A stretch of DNA of 61,572 nt from the NCBI GenBank assembly GCA_009869945.1, contig WIXG01000412.1, positions 1 to 61,572 on the forward strand. The letters run 5' to 3'. The notes under the pieces were generated by a model. It was given only the letters and a program-made list of their open reading frames with translations. It was not told the origin of the DNA and made no database searches. Both the position numbers and the translations under genes were made by a program. Below, in pieces: positions 1 to 13,200 of this stretch. Within the stretch, counting starts at the first letter, position 1, and every line of letters begins with the position of its first letter. Origin of the DNA: Mesaphorura yosii. Lineage: Eukaryota > Arthropoda > Collembola > Poduromorpha > Tullbergiidae.

Positions 1-605
1 GCCGCGTGCTCGAGACTGTCGACACGTACGATTAAGTTTGGCTCCTCATCAATCACAATTTCTAGCCGCCTAAACACAGCCAAGTTGTTGCTGTTCTGTC
101 TGTCATTGTACACGAAAAAGCCCAACTTTTGAAGTCGTGATTTAGTCACGTACAGCCATTTTCCTTCTAGCCAGTGCGGTGATGGCGGGTCTTCAGACGG
201 TGTAGCAGGTGGCCACGCGTGCCAATCGTCCTCTGTGGAATTCAGGCACCCAATCGAGGTCTCCTTGTGTGCGAAGTATTCACCTCGGAAGCTAACAATA
301 TAGCCAGGCATTCGAGCATTGGATTCCAGTCGAAAATGGGCGCGATCTATGTTAACGGTTGTCTCGACGTACATCAACGGTCCCGGAAGCTGAAGGTAAG
401 GAGATGGGAAATAAGCAGGCAAATCTTCTGCCCGTTCTGCTTGCTTGATGACGCAATTGGCAGCAACCCCATGCTGAACGCACGTGAATCCATTGTCTCG
501 AAAATCTTCTGGCCTCTCAAAAACGAAACGGTGGTATTGGCCGAGTACTTCGTGAAGGGTCAGCAGTAAGAAAACGGTAACGATTCTAGGCTCCAGCGGT
601 TCCAT
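1..605 (-). CDS. Secreted protein, unknown family (N-terminal 201 codons; runs off left edge)
   Basis: Reading the minus strand from the ATG at 605 gives 201 codons without a stop, continuing past the window edge. The protein starts MEPLEPRIVTVFLLLTLHEV, a likely signal peptide with a hydrophobic core at about residues 9-20, so it is probably secreted or luminal. The following region has scattered cysteines (for example TCVQHG and ANCVIK near residues 42-55), an N-glycosylation sequon (LNST) and a Trp/Pro-rich stretch (WHAWPPATPS). The opposite strand carries a 116-codon open frame, which I treat as its shadow because the minus frame has a proper ATG, a signal sequence and balanced amino-acid composition. 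I do not recognise a domain. A TTTAAATA box on the minus strand at 699-706 could be its promoter. The dve gene points the other way about 3.6 kb off. Confidence 0.6.
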   Translation of the reverse strand, partial: MEPLEPRIVTVFLLLTLHEVLGQYHRFVFERPEDFRDNGFTCVQHGVAANCVIKQAERAEDLPAYFPSPYLQLPGPLMYVETTVNIDRAHFRLESNARMPGYIVSFRGEYFAHKETSIGCLNSTEDDWHAWPPATPSEDPPSPHWLEGKWLYVTKSRLQKLGFFVYNDRQNSNNLAVFRRLEIVIDEEPNLIVRVDSLEHA

Positions 606-3600
606 GCGGAATAATTTCGGCTTGCGAAAGACGAGAAAGACTTTGAAGCTGGAAGGTACTCCACGTTCAAGATTGCTATAGTCGAATATTAACAAGCGTA
701 TTTAAAGATGAGTGACAAAACTTGACTGCGGATTCAGGCCATAGGCTGAATGGAATTCCCACGTGAAAGTTTGCATCTGGTATTCGCTCTTCAACTTGGC
801 ATGACATACATGATAACCTGCACTGTGATTGAATTTCCTCAATTTCAAGCCTCCTTTGCATCTATTTTTCCATCAATTAAATCCTCATTGATCTTCACCG
901 CACTGCGACTTGAGTTGAGTCAAAGTCAATTAAGCGTTGCCAATTTATAGCTGGGCGGTTGGCTTGGCTTGGTATGGATTTCGCTTTGATCTGCAATTGC
1001 CTTGCTTTCCTTTGCTTTTGCCTCGTCTCATCTTCTCCTTCCTCTTCCGCATCCTCTTCGCCTTCATCTTGATCGACTGCTCCTTCATCTTTTTATGGTT
1101 AAACTCTTAATTAGTCAGAAAGTGAAAGCAGATTCCATTAAATTAAAATGACACGGCATGGCATGACATGGCAGAAATCGTCTTTCGTCTTTTCGTTTTC
1201 TTGTGATTTAAAATTCAATTCAATCAGGCGACTTTCATAAGTTCATGAGACTAAAGACTAAAGACTGCTGGCTGAGATGTGAATTAATCAGATTACGGCT
1301 GCTAAAAGCTGCTTTCAGGAGCGGCGCGAGCACGCGCGATCTCTGACTCTGACTCCGGCTTTTAAAAATTAAGCTTCTACACTGCGTCTTCTTATGTCTT
1401 AAATAAATCAGCGTTTAATTAGCGAGGTTAATTGTCATCGCAGAGGCAGAGACGAATTAATGAGATTAACAGTGAGTTAAGTGCTGCTGCTGCTGCTGTG
1501 CATCAGAATCAGTCCGGAAAATGAACGTCAACGTAAATCCAATAATAATTTAAGTTAAGTACAGTCTGATCTTCATCTACTTTACAGATCACTTCATTTT
1601 CGCCTCCACTGCAGTGAGGAGAATAAGAAAATATGAGATTTCAGTCTGAAGCACGATGCCAAAGCAGAATGCGAGGCGATACGTGAAAGATGCGATTAAT
1701 TGTAGAGGTACAATCGATTGGAAGAGGATTCAATCATTTCTTGTGACAGGAAGGGAAATGGACGGACGGACCAGGCAGACGAGGATTCAGATCAAGTGCT
1801 TAATGAATCGTGCTTGTCCAAAATTAATCAACTGGAAGATCATTTCATTACCGTACGCGTCTTGGGCGCCGTGATACTTGTCCGTGGTCATTTTCTCGCC
1901 TGTCGCATTACTATTCACATACTTGAGGTTTCTTCTTCTAAGACCCGAGACCCGGCTGAGATTCGAGATCACAACGAGATTCATTCGAATCCCACGTGAA
2001 ACAGCAAATACCAAAACTCACGTAAGCTTCGCCGCAAAACTTCAAAATTAAATTTCTTAAAAATAAATATTGAAAGTTTTTTCATCTTTGTCGCCTTTCG
2101 CAGAGGTTGGAGAAGAAGCAGAAGATTCGTGCGTGATTTACTCCGAATAATAACAAAGTCCTTCGGCTGTGGAGCTTCTTTGCTTCTTTGCATCTTAGCC
2201 TTCTTCTCAACTCAAGACAGAGCAGGGCAGGGCAACACTGCTCTCAGAGAAGAGAGAAGAAATTAAGTGGGCTTAGTCGAGCATTACGTGTGTGAATTGA
2301 GTGAATTTATGAAGATGGCACGAAGAAGGAATTAAAAATCTTAGCAATGAATTTTTAAAATTAAAATTATTCTCTGGCAAGACACAAGCCGCATTTCGCG
2401 TTTCGCAGCACTGCGCTGCGCGTGCAAGAGAAAGTTTTCGAAATATTTCACGAGTAAATAAATCCCTCGTCCCTTTATTTCAGTGCACTGTGCTGCCACG
2501 GTGACTGCTTTTACTTGTCCCGGGCATGGTTCTTGTTGGCCTGTGCTCGTGGATGCTGGAATGAATTAAAAGTATTAGCAAGAAAGGAATTAAAAGAATT
2601 ACAGTCGGTAAAATATTGTGGCATTCATAATTCCGATTCGGGAGAGGAATTAAATGTAAGACATGCAAAGAATAGAAATATTATTAAAAAGGATCCGCGT
2701 CCGCAACTCTTCAGAAGACGTCGCGTCGTTGTCGTTGTTTGCCTTTGCAGTGAACATGTTTCAGTCTCATCTTTCCCCAATGCACGTATTTGCATTTCGC
2801 ATCTTCTCAACACCCTACCCGTCCCGAAGAGCTTCTTGAATTTCTCGTGCAGAATTCCCTCGGAATCCTATTTTTGATGCAAAATCCTCCATGTCTATGC
2901 AAGATTTGAAGATTCTCAGAAATTACCAAATTTACGAAGAATCTCCACAGAATCACAGAATTGCCCGCTCGCATTGGCAAAATTTTAATAATTCCGTGGA
3001 TACATTATAAAAGCACGTACGCTCGCTCGCTACGTCTCAGCACGTGTCCACGTGCGTCGTGTAGCGTAATAAACGCAGGTAGCCGACAGGAAGACATCCA
3101 CATCAAAGACGCAAGCAAATCAACAAGATCCGCATCCGTACCAGAATTTAGTAAAGTAAAAGCAGAAACCACTTGCAGGGATCCTTAAAATATTGTGCAC
3201 GCACGCAAATTGTTGGCTTTTATATTTGTGGACAGCGTAATTCGTAAATCGGGCGCTTCGTATCTTTGTTGACTCTACATCGAAATTCGCATCCGCGTAC
3301 ACGGATGACGACTGACGAGATAAAAAATGTCAACACAAAAAAAACTCAAAGACAAAAATAAATCTTCTAATTGAAGAGCAGCGCTGTGGAGTTTCGAGTT
3401 TACAAATAATTATGTCATCAGACGATCTGATAAAAGGCTGCGGCAGTTCGCAAAGTCCCAAGAGGGTAGAGTCGGCTGTCGGCTGGCTCGGCTCGACGTA
3501 AGGGATGAAGTCTCAGTCTCATCTTCCCGTGCAAGTGCGTCGGCCGGATTGCCGGGATCTGAATCTGGAACTGGAGCCCAGGCCGTCGAGAGGCGTGTGG

Positions 3601-4228
3601 AAAGGGTAGAAAAGGAGGCTGGAGCGTTTTATCCCGCAATCCAGAAGATGCTTGCACGGAATGATCTGCGCCGTATCCAACCAACGTTCCGCCACGCCAC
3701 GCCACGATGCGATGCGATGCAATACACGGTTTCGGCTTTTGGGTGGACGTGGAATCTCAAAACCCCTGAAACGATGCGTCGTACAAGACACAGGGCAGGC
3801 AGGATTTGGGGGTAAGAAAACTCTGAACCACGTTCGCCTGCCTAGGCAAAGGCAAAAGAAGTTCAACTTTCTCTTTGAGGAAGAAAGCAAGCAAGACACG
3901 AGAGTAGCGTACGACTCGCTCATCTCTTTGCTGGCTCATCTTGAGCTCCAACTTTCACATTCGAAATCATCTGAGAAGAAGACACAACTATGCGTGCTTC
4001 TGCTGCTTCTCAAGTCTCAATCCGAGCGGGGCAGTTTTGTCAGCCACACCAAATCGTTCGCATTCGTCCGCGAGACGCTGAGAAGGAAACATCTCCGTTT
4101 GCGAGTTTATGTCGTCACAACGTATATCTTGAGTTTCTCCACACTTGCACGTGTGAAATGTGTACCATTTGAGACAATTTTACCAGCTTTAACAACGCGA
4201 TCTGTTGAGACAGTTGACTTGAGCAGTG
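606..4228. other. Intergenic region between divergent genes; presumed dve promoter/5' UTR
   Basis: I see no convincing coding exon here. The longest open frame (3652-4299, +) overlaps the dve start in another frame, has no recognisable domain and lacks an independent gene signature. The DNA is AT-rich with simple motifs such as TTGGCTTGGCTTGG near 960 and CGCCACGCCACGCC near 3690. The stretch separates two genes transcribed outward, so it should hold both promoters and the 5' UTR of dve, but I cannot place them. Confidence 0.4.
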
Positions 4229-7200
4229 ATGGACTTCCAGAGTGCGATGGAGACCTTCGCCGAGGCGTGGGTCGCCGCCAACAGCCAATCGGCGCCTAAA
4301 CTCGGTGGTCTGACGCTGAGCCCTTCGAGCAACAACAACAATGTGACCAGTGAATCGAACAATAACCACGGCGGTCATCAGGGCACAGACGGGCGGAGTC
4401 AAGCAACGGAGCCAACAGCCGTTAATTCTATGGTAAGTAAAGCCAAGCCAAGCATCAGCTGATTTCCTGATTTTTAAGCGCCTGAAAGCCGTCAAAGCAT
4501 CGAAACATCTCCACGCACATTATAAGCACGAAGCCTAGCCATGAACTCATTTTAATTGTTAATTGCTTTGCCATCGCCGACGAGTGCGACAAGGACAAGG
4601 GCACTATGCGCATTTTTAAATGAATCCCGTGTTTAATTGTCTGTGGATTACTGCTGACAATTGCCAAATGCTAACTTTCACACGGCTACACGCTAAAAAT
4701 AACATGTCACTCTCGTGATTTTAATTCAGTTGCCTGCACTCCAATCCTTGCTGAGCCGAGCCAGCAGCAGCCTTGATAAGCCCGTTTAATCGAAGCCGCC
4801 GACATATCATTAATATTTTAATCTATTTATTTAAAAATTAAACTTGTTCTCTCGAGCGCTGATTGACAGCCGACAAAGCGCTTCGAAGGCTAATAAACTA
4901 ATCACCAATTGCCAATTGCCAATTGATCTAAGCCTCGCAGTGCTATTATTAGGCAATTGCAGTTTCAATTGCATTTGTGACTGAATTAACCTATTTAAGA
5001 TTAACCGAGCGTGAACGCGTGTGATGTGGTATGGCGCGACAATGTTAATGGTAATTAGAAGAAGATACGAGTCATTAGGACGAGGATGAGACTCGATTAT
5101 GATCGATTGGGCTTTGCCCTTTGTCGCATGTCGCTTTGTGCCAGCGAGGCCCAGCTGCTGATAAGCAAGCGCTCATGGTTTAAAATGGATTGGGTACATG
5201 GCTCAGGTATTCGGCTCTAATCTGTGCCTTGTTTTGTCGTCCCGTACCGTGCCACAGATTAACCAGGCAGCCAGGCAGGCTCACAAAAAATGACAATGGA
5301 TGAGTTGCTCAAATTACGGGAAATTTGTGTATCCGCTTAATCAGCAACAGCAATCAGCGCAATGACAAATACTTGAGGCTTGAGCTTTGATTTAATTGCC
5401 AAAGTTCAAATTGCAAATTGAAGATTTATGCATGATCTCAATTCTCGAGTCAAGTAGTAGGAAAAATCACAGTACTCGTGTGACAGTGACGGCACAGTGA
5501 CAGCGTGAGGGATTTGAAATTCAGTTCAGATTATGTTGCAATTTTGCAATCGCAAATGAAGGCTGAGATCATGAAGAAGTATTTAGTGTACAATCTTTCG
5601 AATCGGTTCAACGGAGAAGACCATTTGAGCAGAAGAAACATGAGACACTCCGAATTCGGATTAAATCAGGTACAAACTTTATCATTTATCCACTCGGGCA
5701 GGCGAAAGTCAAATCAGAAGCATCGCCACTGGGAAATGCGTGAGCATTTCTTTAATCTAATCGCACGCATTTGCATTTGAATTTCTGCGTACAAATGTGC
5801 TGGCAGAAGGGGAAGAATTCATTCAGAGCCAAATTCTTTTAATTAATGAATTCCACCCTTTTAGTTTCTAAAAATACAAAGTACGAACACAAAGTCTGAG
5901 AAAGTCAGAAAGTATATCAGTGCAAATGCGAAGGGAGTAAACTCAATGCAAGATCCACTCGAATAATTACGGACCGACTGCGACTGCAACTGTACAATCC
6001 AATCCAAGTTTTAACCATCGCATCGAGTCGGCATGCTCGAGTTTTGTATTCATCAATCCTCATTAGGGACCAGGCCTAGACCCGGCTGAGACCAGATCGA
6101 GACCCAAGACGAGCTGGGTCTCGGTCTCAATGCACAGTGCATTCTGCTTTGTGCATTGTAATTGCGATTTTGACGTTGTGCAGCAGGCAAAGCAAGGCAA
6201 GGCAAGGCACTCAGCGTACGCTTGGATTAGAACACAGTAAAGGAGTTTATCCCTCGGAAAGGATTTTCAGTAATCCCTGCCATGCCAATTCTGCAAGAGC
6301 AGCTCGTGCCTGCGCTGCTCGACAGCGACAAGCGACGTCCTGGCAGCAATGCAGCAGCAATGGCATGAAAGCCTAAGCTTTTATTTTAAGCCCAGGAGAG
6401 GGATTTTGAAGGAAAAAAGGATTACTGCGATTTGCCGTAGTAAAAAGGATTAAAATTCGGAATCCATCTCAACTAATCCTAAAATACTGCTGCTGCTATA
6501 CCAAATCCTCGTGCGTATGCGTATGGCGTGCACGGCGTTCGTGGTACCGACCGGAATAGGCTTCGGCTCCGCTGAGATAAATCCATTTAGGACGGGATTG
6601 ATGGAAGGGCTTTCTGGCAGTGATGTATTCATAATCCTCATTATACATTATCTCACACTCAGCCAGCCAGCCAGCCAGGCCACGATTGTCTCTTCATTCT
6701 GCTTTCTGCATCGCATCTTCGTTTATCTTCATTCATCCTGTGCCTCTTCTCCGAGTACGCTAGTTTACGCGAACGCGAGTAGGGAATGGATTAGAGAAAG
6801 AGCATCAGCATCAGGGCAGCAGGATGACGATGACGGATCAGAGCGAAGCACAGCAGAAAGCATTAGCGTTCATACTTTTAATACAAATGGAACGAACAAT
6901 GTAGACAGGCACGCACACACGGAGTACACAGGCAGGCAAGATGAGATTGGAATTGGATGGACGAGAGAGGAATTAGAGACAGATTTCGTAAAAATATCTC
7001 TCTATACGGTAATGCTCACAAGGCAAGGCAGGACGTTAATACCGGCTGTACGGCTAATCCTTCAATAAACTCTCAAGCCTCACATTTTTTATGCCCTGCA
7101 CTATGCACGTTTTATTGGACTTGGGATTAGCGTCGGATTTGTAAATAGAATGCGAATGCCGAAATTACAGCCATCTCGAACCGGCGAGCCGGCGAGGGCC

Positions 7201-10200
7201 GACGTGGCTCTTGCCTTGCCCGAGTTTAGTCTCTTTTGGGAAGGCAGGCGGTGTGGACGGACGGTTCAACGTTCAAGAGGCTCAAGCTTAATGATTAAGC
7301 AGTGCTTTTGTGAAATCTTCCAGGATTCCGGTTTGTACTCGCAATCGCAAAAATGTGACACTCTAATGGACTCCGCCGCCACAGCGATAAAGAACTGTAG
7401 CATGACGTCACCTGGCAAGAATTCAGAGGATCCTCACACGCGGGCAAAAACACCACCGGCGCCGACAACGCGAGCACTCTCACCTCCAGGCATCGGCATG
7501 GACCTTTCTCCTCCAAACCGGCGGTCACGCCTCTCCAGCAGCGCCAGCCCTGCTGCCCTAAAGCGAAGTTCCAAACCTGCCCCGCTGACCCACGCTCACG
7601 CGTCGTCACGCCAGACTTCGCCGTGTTTAGGTAAGCTGACGCTTTCATTGTCTCATTCCTAAAAACGCTCACACGTGAACGTGGAACATCGCGCGAATTG
7701 TGGCGTAACCTCATTTCCGAGCAAAGACGTATATTATTTGAGGAGGATTACGCAGTGACGTTAGTGATCCAAAGCCTTTTACTGCGTTCTTATGAGATTA
7801 TTGCAATCAGAATCCATTTTGGGTTATAAACTCGGCCACTCGGCGTACAAAGTATATATCGCGAATCTCGCCTGGTCGCATGGGCTTTCCCGTTAATCTT
7901 TGGTGAACTTACGAGATTTACTTTACATCACTTCGCATCTGCGTAACCGTAATCGTAATGCAAGCAAACAGCAAATGCAAAGCCCGGGCCAGGCCACGCC
8001 ACGCCAGTCTAAAACCACAGATTGGGATTCAATACTAATCTCTGCACGCCACGCTTTGATCTTGTCGGCAAACTCAGTCGTACCTCATTTTATGAAATAA
8101 TCTGGCAATGAGCTCGTTTGGTCTCAAATATCGAAAGCCTGACTCAGCCAGCTTGACTTGGCGTGGCTGTTGGCTGCTGGCTCCAAATCACTGAATTAAT
8201 TACCTCCTTTGCTTTCGCTTAGCACAAATAATATTCTCGAGTTGTTGAGTCTTGGAGTGTTTTTCTTCATCTAGAACGAATCCTTTGTTTTTTCTTTTCT
8301 CTAATCCTCTTTAATTAAGAGATGAAGATGATGCGACGGAGAGAGAAGGAAAAGTTGCATAAATTCACGTCAGATTCATATGCTTTCTTTCTTCTGTTCT
8401 GCACTTCTTTCTCCTCCACGCGTACACGTACATGTACTTGAGCCACTTACGCTTCTTCTTCCTCCTCGTCATTCCACTCCTAATGCACTTAATCATTTCA
8501 ATTTTCTCATTAAAAGAGTTTAAAATATTATTATTAATGAGGAATCAAACTGGAGCTGATGGGGAGATGATTAGAAACTTTGTGTACTAAAATAATTCAT
8601 TCATTCAAAATATTCATTTTCTTACCAAAGTTAGAACTCCAGCTTCAGTAGTTTGGCTCGTGGCTAAAGTGGGTGCTTGAATAATCCAAAATCACTTCTC
8701 CACCTCTCCACTTTGTAAATACTTTTTATCATCTTGAGTTGCCCCTCTTCGAAAGGAGTGAAATGCGAAAGTTCCCGTCGCACTTGTACTTGAAGTAGAA
8801 GTAGAAGAAAAGAAGAAGAATTAGCCGCCTAATTAGTGGAATCACAAATACGAATAAGTGATTACGTCCTTGAGAAAGTTAATTAAGTAATTAAGAGCTT
8901 CTGCGGATGCGGATCTTGACTCTGGCCAGATTAGAACAAAAGACTTGCCTGCCAGCTCAGAAATCTTTCCTGCCGCTATAAAAGAAATTTAAAGAAACCT
9001 GGTCGAAGTTCGGGCCGGCCTGAATCCCAAGCCTGTCATAATTTTAGAATTCATGGAATTTTTATATGTGCTCGTGTGTGGGGTAGCCGCCAGATAACCT
9101 AATCTTTGAAAGATCATTCCGCGATCACTGTCAGGCCGCGCCCGCGCCGCAGTCGAAGTCAAAACCAAACCACAAGACAAGACGGCGGCCAGACCAGCCA
9201 GCTAGAAGGAGGAAAGAAAGCGAGATGCGAAATTGGACATCAAATATTGAAGGGGAGATTACGCTCTTCGTACTTCGTACGTGTTATATTGGCATTGGGA
9301 CGATATTATTGTCATTGTCATCATAAAGTGGAGATTTTTATTATTGCCCAGACCGCGAGTCCTCTTTTGCCATTGCGCTAAGCCAATACTCTATTGTATA
9401 TAATAAATAATGGAACGGATTGGATTATATTTTTATAACCGATGGATAATAAGAATGGCGAGGCAAGGGCTGCCGCAGCATTATGGCAATGGCATCAAAT
9501 ACCATCCGAAAGATCTCAAAATGATGATGATGATGAGATTGAGATAAAGTTGCCTTTTATGTGTTAGTGATGATGAATCACAAGGCAATAACGTAATTCT
9601 CCTGCTCTGCTTTGCTTTGCTGTGAGTGAGTCTTGAATGGGTTTCTCCAGGAAAAGTTTATCCAATATCCTTTTCATTATGCTTTCCTGCCACGCCACGC
9701 CGAGCCACAGATCACATTTTCACATTCACAACTCAGACTTGGAATTCTGTACTCACACTAGCACCTTCGCGACTCGCAAACAACTGCCAATGCCATTTTG
9801 TGGGATTTGCTCTTAAAAGTGCTCCAAGCCGCCACGTGCTGACTGAGTAAAGATGATTTGATGATTCGAGGTAATTCGAAATGATTTGATACGATTTGGG
9901 AGTCGTTAAAACAATTTCAAGCCCCAAATTGGTTTATCACGCGAGATTTTTGAGAAAATCGTCTTCATATTCTGCCGCTGTCCTATCTGAGTCGAAGATG
10001 ATTCTAAGATGATGTGATTTGGTGCAGAAATGGTATTTGAACGTCAAATTTCAATTGCAAATTGCTGAATTGCTACTTGCTACATTGACAGACTAGATTG
10101 AGGCTAAATGTGAAATAAAGTTCAAAATCATGTAAATTAGACGGCAGAGGATTGAGTCCAGGTTGATTGGATTAAGGCGCAAACGCAGCTGGGTTTCAAT

Positions 10201-13200
10201 TTCTACTGAAACCTGAATCCAGGCAAATAGGAAATAAGACAAATAGCATCCAGTTTCCAGTTTTTGTGTTTTCGTCTTGGTAGTGCCATGAAGTTTGAAT
10301 TAGCAAACAGAAATCCAGACCAGCAGCTTCAGTTGTCTCACTCAGCTTGGCAGCAGCGGATTTGAACTTGGAAATCCGTCTAGAAGGAGCGACAAGGAGT
10401 AGCAAGCGCAGGAAGAAGTTTTAGCAGATTAGAGTGGAAAAGAAGTTTTTCTCTTTCTGAGGAGTTTAAGCTTAAGCCTGACTTGGCTTGGCTTGGCTTA
10501 AACATTAGTGCCACGCCAGTGCAGTGCGTAGAAGTTACTAAACTTTAGGATTTTCTTTACGCGTCGCGTCTTTCCTCCTCACTCTTCTTCTTAATACCAT
10601 TCGCAGTTCGTTTGCTACCCGTGCCATGCCATGGCAAGCCATGACTGTGACTTGACTAGTGACTGTGACTGGGAATGGGCCGGAGTACTGACTGCTTTGT
10701 AAGAACAGGAAAAGCTAAGCCAAAGCCTAAGCCCGGCCTGGCTTGGATGCTGGTTCGGCGTGGAGTAGAGATCTATCTAGAGAGAAAGATCTTTAAGCCG
10801 AAAAGGATTTAGATTCATCAATCATATGAGATAATCTTCTTATATATTTCCTCTTTCCTTCTCTCCGGCTGCTCTCCAGCGAAGTACATATTTTAACATT
10901 ACGACTTCTTATCCCCTTTCGCTTTCGAATCCATTCATTCATCCTGGCCTGAATCCGGCCCGGCACGGCGTGGCAGCAGACTTTCACGGCCCTCTTGGCT
11001 TAAGCTGGCGCTAACGCCACGCCACGCCAAGCCAAGACGAGCATCCTAAGCCTAAGCCCCAACTAAACTAAGAAAAAGTCTTTCTTCCGCTGTGTGCTTT
11101 TCCTGCTCACTCAATCCAAATCTTCATTTCCACGTCTCGCAGATGCAGAAACGAAATGAAAGTGTGTGATCAAGATAAATCCTTAATCCTTTCTGCTTTC
11201 CTCTTTTCTTGTTGCTGCACTGGGCTCCTCTCTTGGATGGATGGATTTGCGTTTGCCATCCACATTCACGCCACGCGAAAGGCTGAGTGCTGAATTCCTC
11301 TAGTAAATCGGGAGCAGAGCAGTGAATCCGTAGTTAAATAGAGCGCAAATGTCGATACGAGCTCGGCCGGGTACCCGGACCGAGTGGAGTCAGCCTGAAG
11401 AAGATTCGGTGTGAGAAAAGATTAGAAAAATTGAAAGCGGGTTTAGAATACTTAAGACTTTTAATATCACAACTGCATGCAAAACTTGTGCGGACTGTAG
11501 AATAGACTTGGCTGGACGGATGAAAAAGATTTGGGATCTTCTTTCAATCTGCTGAAGATGTGAAAAGGGGAAACAAAGAGTAAACCATAATATTATTACT
11601 ACTACAGAATCCCGGCCTTCGCCTTAGACCGGCTCTTACCAGTCAAGCCAACCAGCCAGCCAGGCAGTCGTCAGTCGAGTCGAGTCTGGTTTAAAATCCG
11701 ATCCCTTCTTCATCCGCATCCTTTACATCTTCATCTCTCCCTCCTCGAGCAGCAGCCAGCAGTCGAGCCGCCGTGCCGTGGTGGCTCGCGGAGTCTTAGT
11801 AGTATTTTCATTGAGAGATTTTCCCCTTTGTAAATCCAAAGCCAGCCGTGGAGAGTGAAATTCTTTGTAGAGGAAGAGACAAATCTGTGAAATTCACCAA
11901 CTTGCTTTCCCAAAGCCAAGCCGAGTCTAAGTCGTACTTAGTACAAGATTTAGACATGATGAATGATGCACCAGCAGCCAGCATCTTTCTCGAGAACAAG
12001 ATTTTCGTCTTACACTTTTTAATCCTTTCTCTGCTCTTCGTGCTTGCGTCTTTCTTCATCTTTGTCTTTTCTTTCTCTGAGCCGAATCCTCATCTCGGCG
12101 TGGCCTTCTGCTGCTGGCTAGATACTATTCTAATTCGAATTCTACAAGTGTGATTTACCAGTTAATCTGTATTCGGCCCATATGGTTTAGCATTTGATGC
12201 AAATTCTTGTAAAGATGCTAAACGAAGTTACTACAACTTCTTTCATCACCTTTGTTCACGAACTGAATCAGGGAATTGTAATTACACGGGGAACGCAGAA
12301 AATATTTATCGGCTTCGGTTTGCAAGAAAGTGTAACAGGCAGAGATTTTCTTTTTCGCAGATTCTTACTCTCGTTTTCTTCCTGCATGTGCAATGCTGTA
12401 CTGCATGAGATTCATGCATTTCAATCTTCTTCAGCTGTTCATCAGCCAGCCGGAGTTTCTTTGTTCTGATCTTCAGTCCAGTCTCAATTTTCACGAGTCT
12501 TGTATCAGGACACAATTTTCTCTGTACTTCGTATTCAGCTGGTTATTCATATTCACGGATTGGCAACTGATAACGCATTTCTCCCTGTGGAAATCTGTCT
12601 TGTACCTTAACTCGTGGTAAATGGTCTAGATTTCGAAATTTCGTAACTAATAAGTTAAGCTGAAGATAAATCAATGCGCTGTGCATAATCTTGTCTTCAG
12701 ACTGACAAGTGAAGTGACAATATGCAGAATAAGCGCAAATTGGAGGCTAACATGAAATTAGCCAATGGTGGACTTGATAAGCAAGAAGCACCAGCTCCGG
12801 CACTGAAGGAAATCTTAGCAAAGGCGATCAAGAAGAAGCGAGTTCGTCCGCCCCGCACCCATCCACCTCCAACTCTACCTCCACTGCAACCTTCTCCGGC
12901 CGCTGGTTTCGACGACAGAATCTACACTGCACCAATAAATGACGTTTGTACTCCGTCGTCGGCAAACCCATCGCGGTATCAGTTTTCTAAAGATGTCAGC
13001 GAAGCCATTCATTCAGAAATCTGTGCGTACTTTCGTCAAGGTGACCTGACCGACATCGTTCTGGTTTGCGAAGCCACTGAGTTTCCCACCCATCGTCTCC
13101 TGTTGGCAATACGTTCTCCTTACTTCGCTAATATGTTCAAAACTCATGAGACACTAGTGAAAGAAGGCCTGCCAATTTTCATCGCGGGAATGTCACCAGC

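Noticed and set aside
3652..4299. 215-codon plus-strand open frame overlapping the dve start
   Set aside because: It has no recognisable domain, and its C-terminal part is dve exon 1 in another frame.
6511..7068. 185-codon open frame in dve intron 1
   Set aside because: It has no domain, an arbitrary composition and no splice logic linking it to dve.
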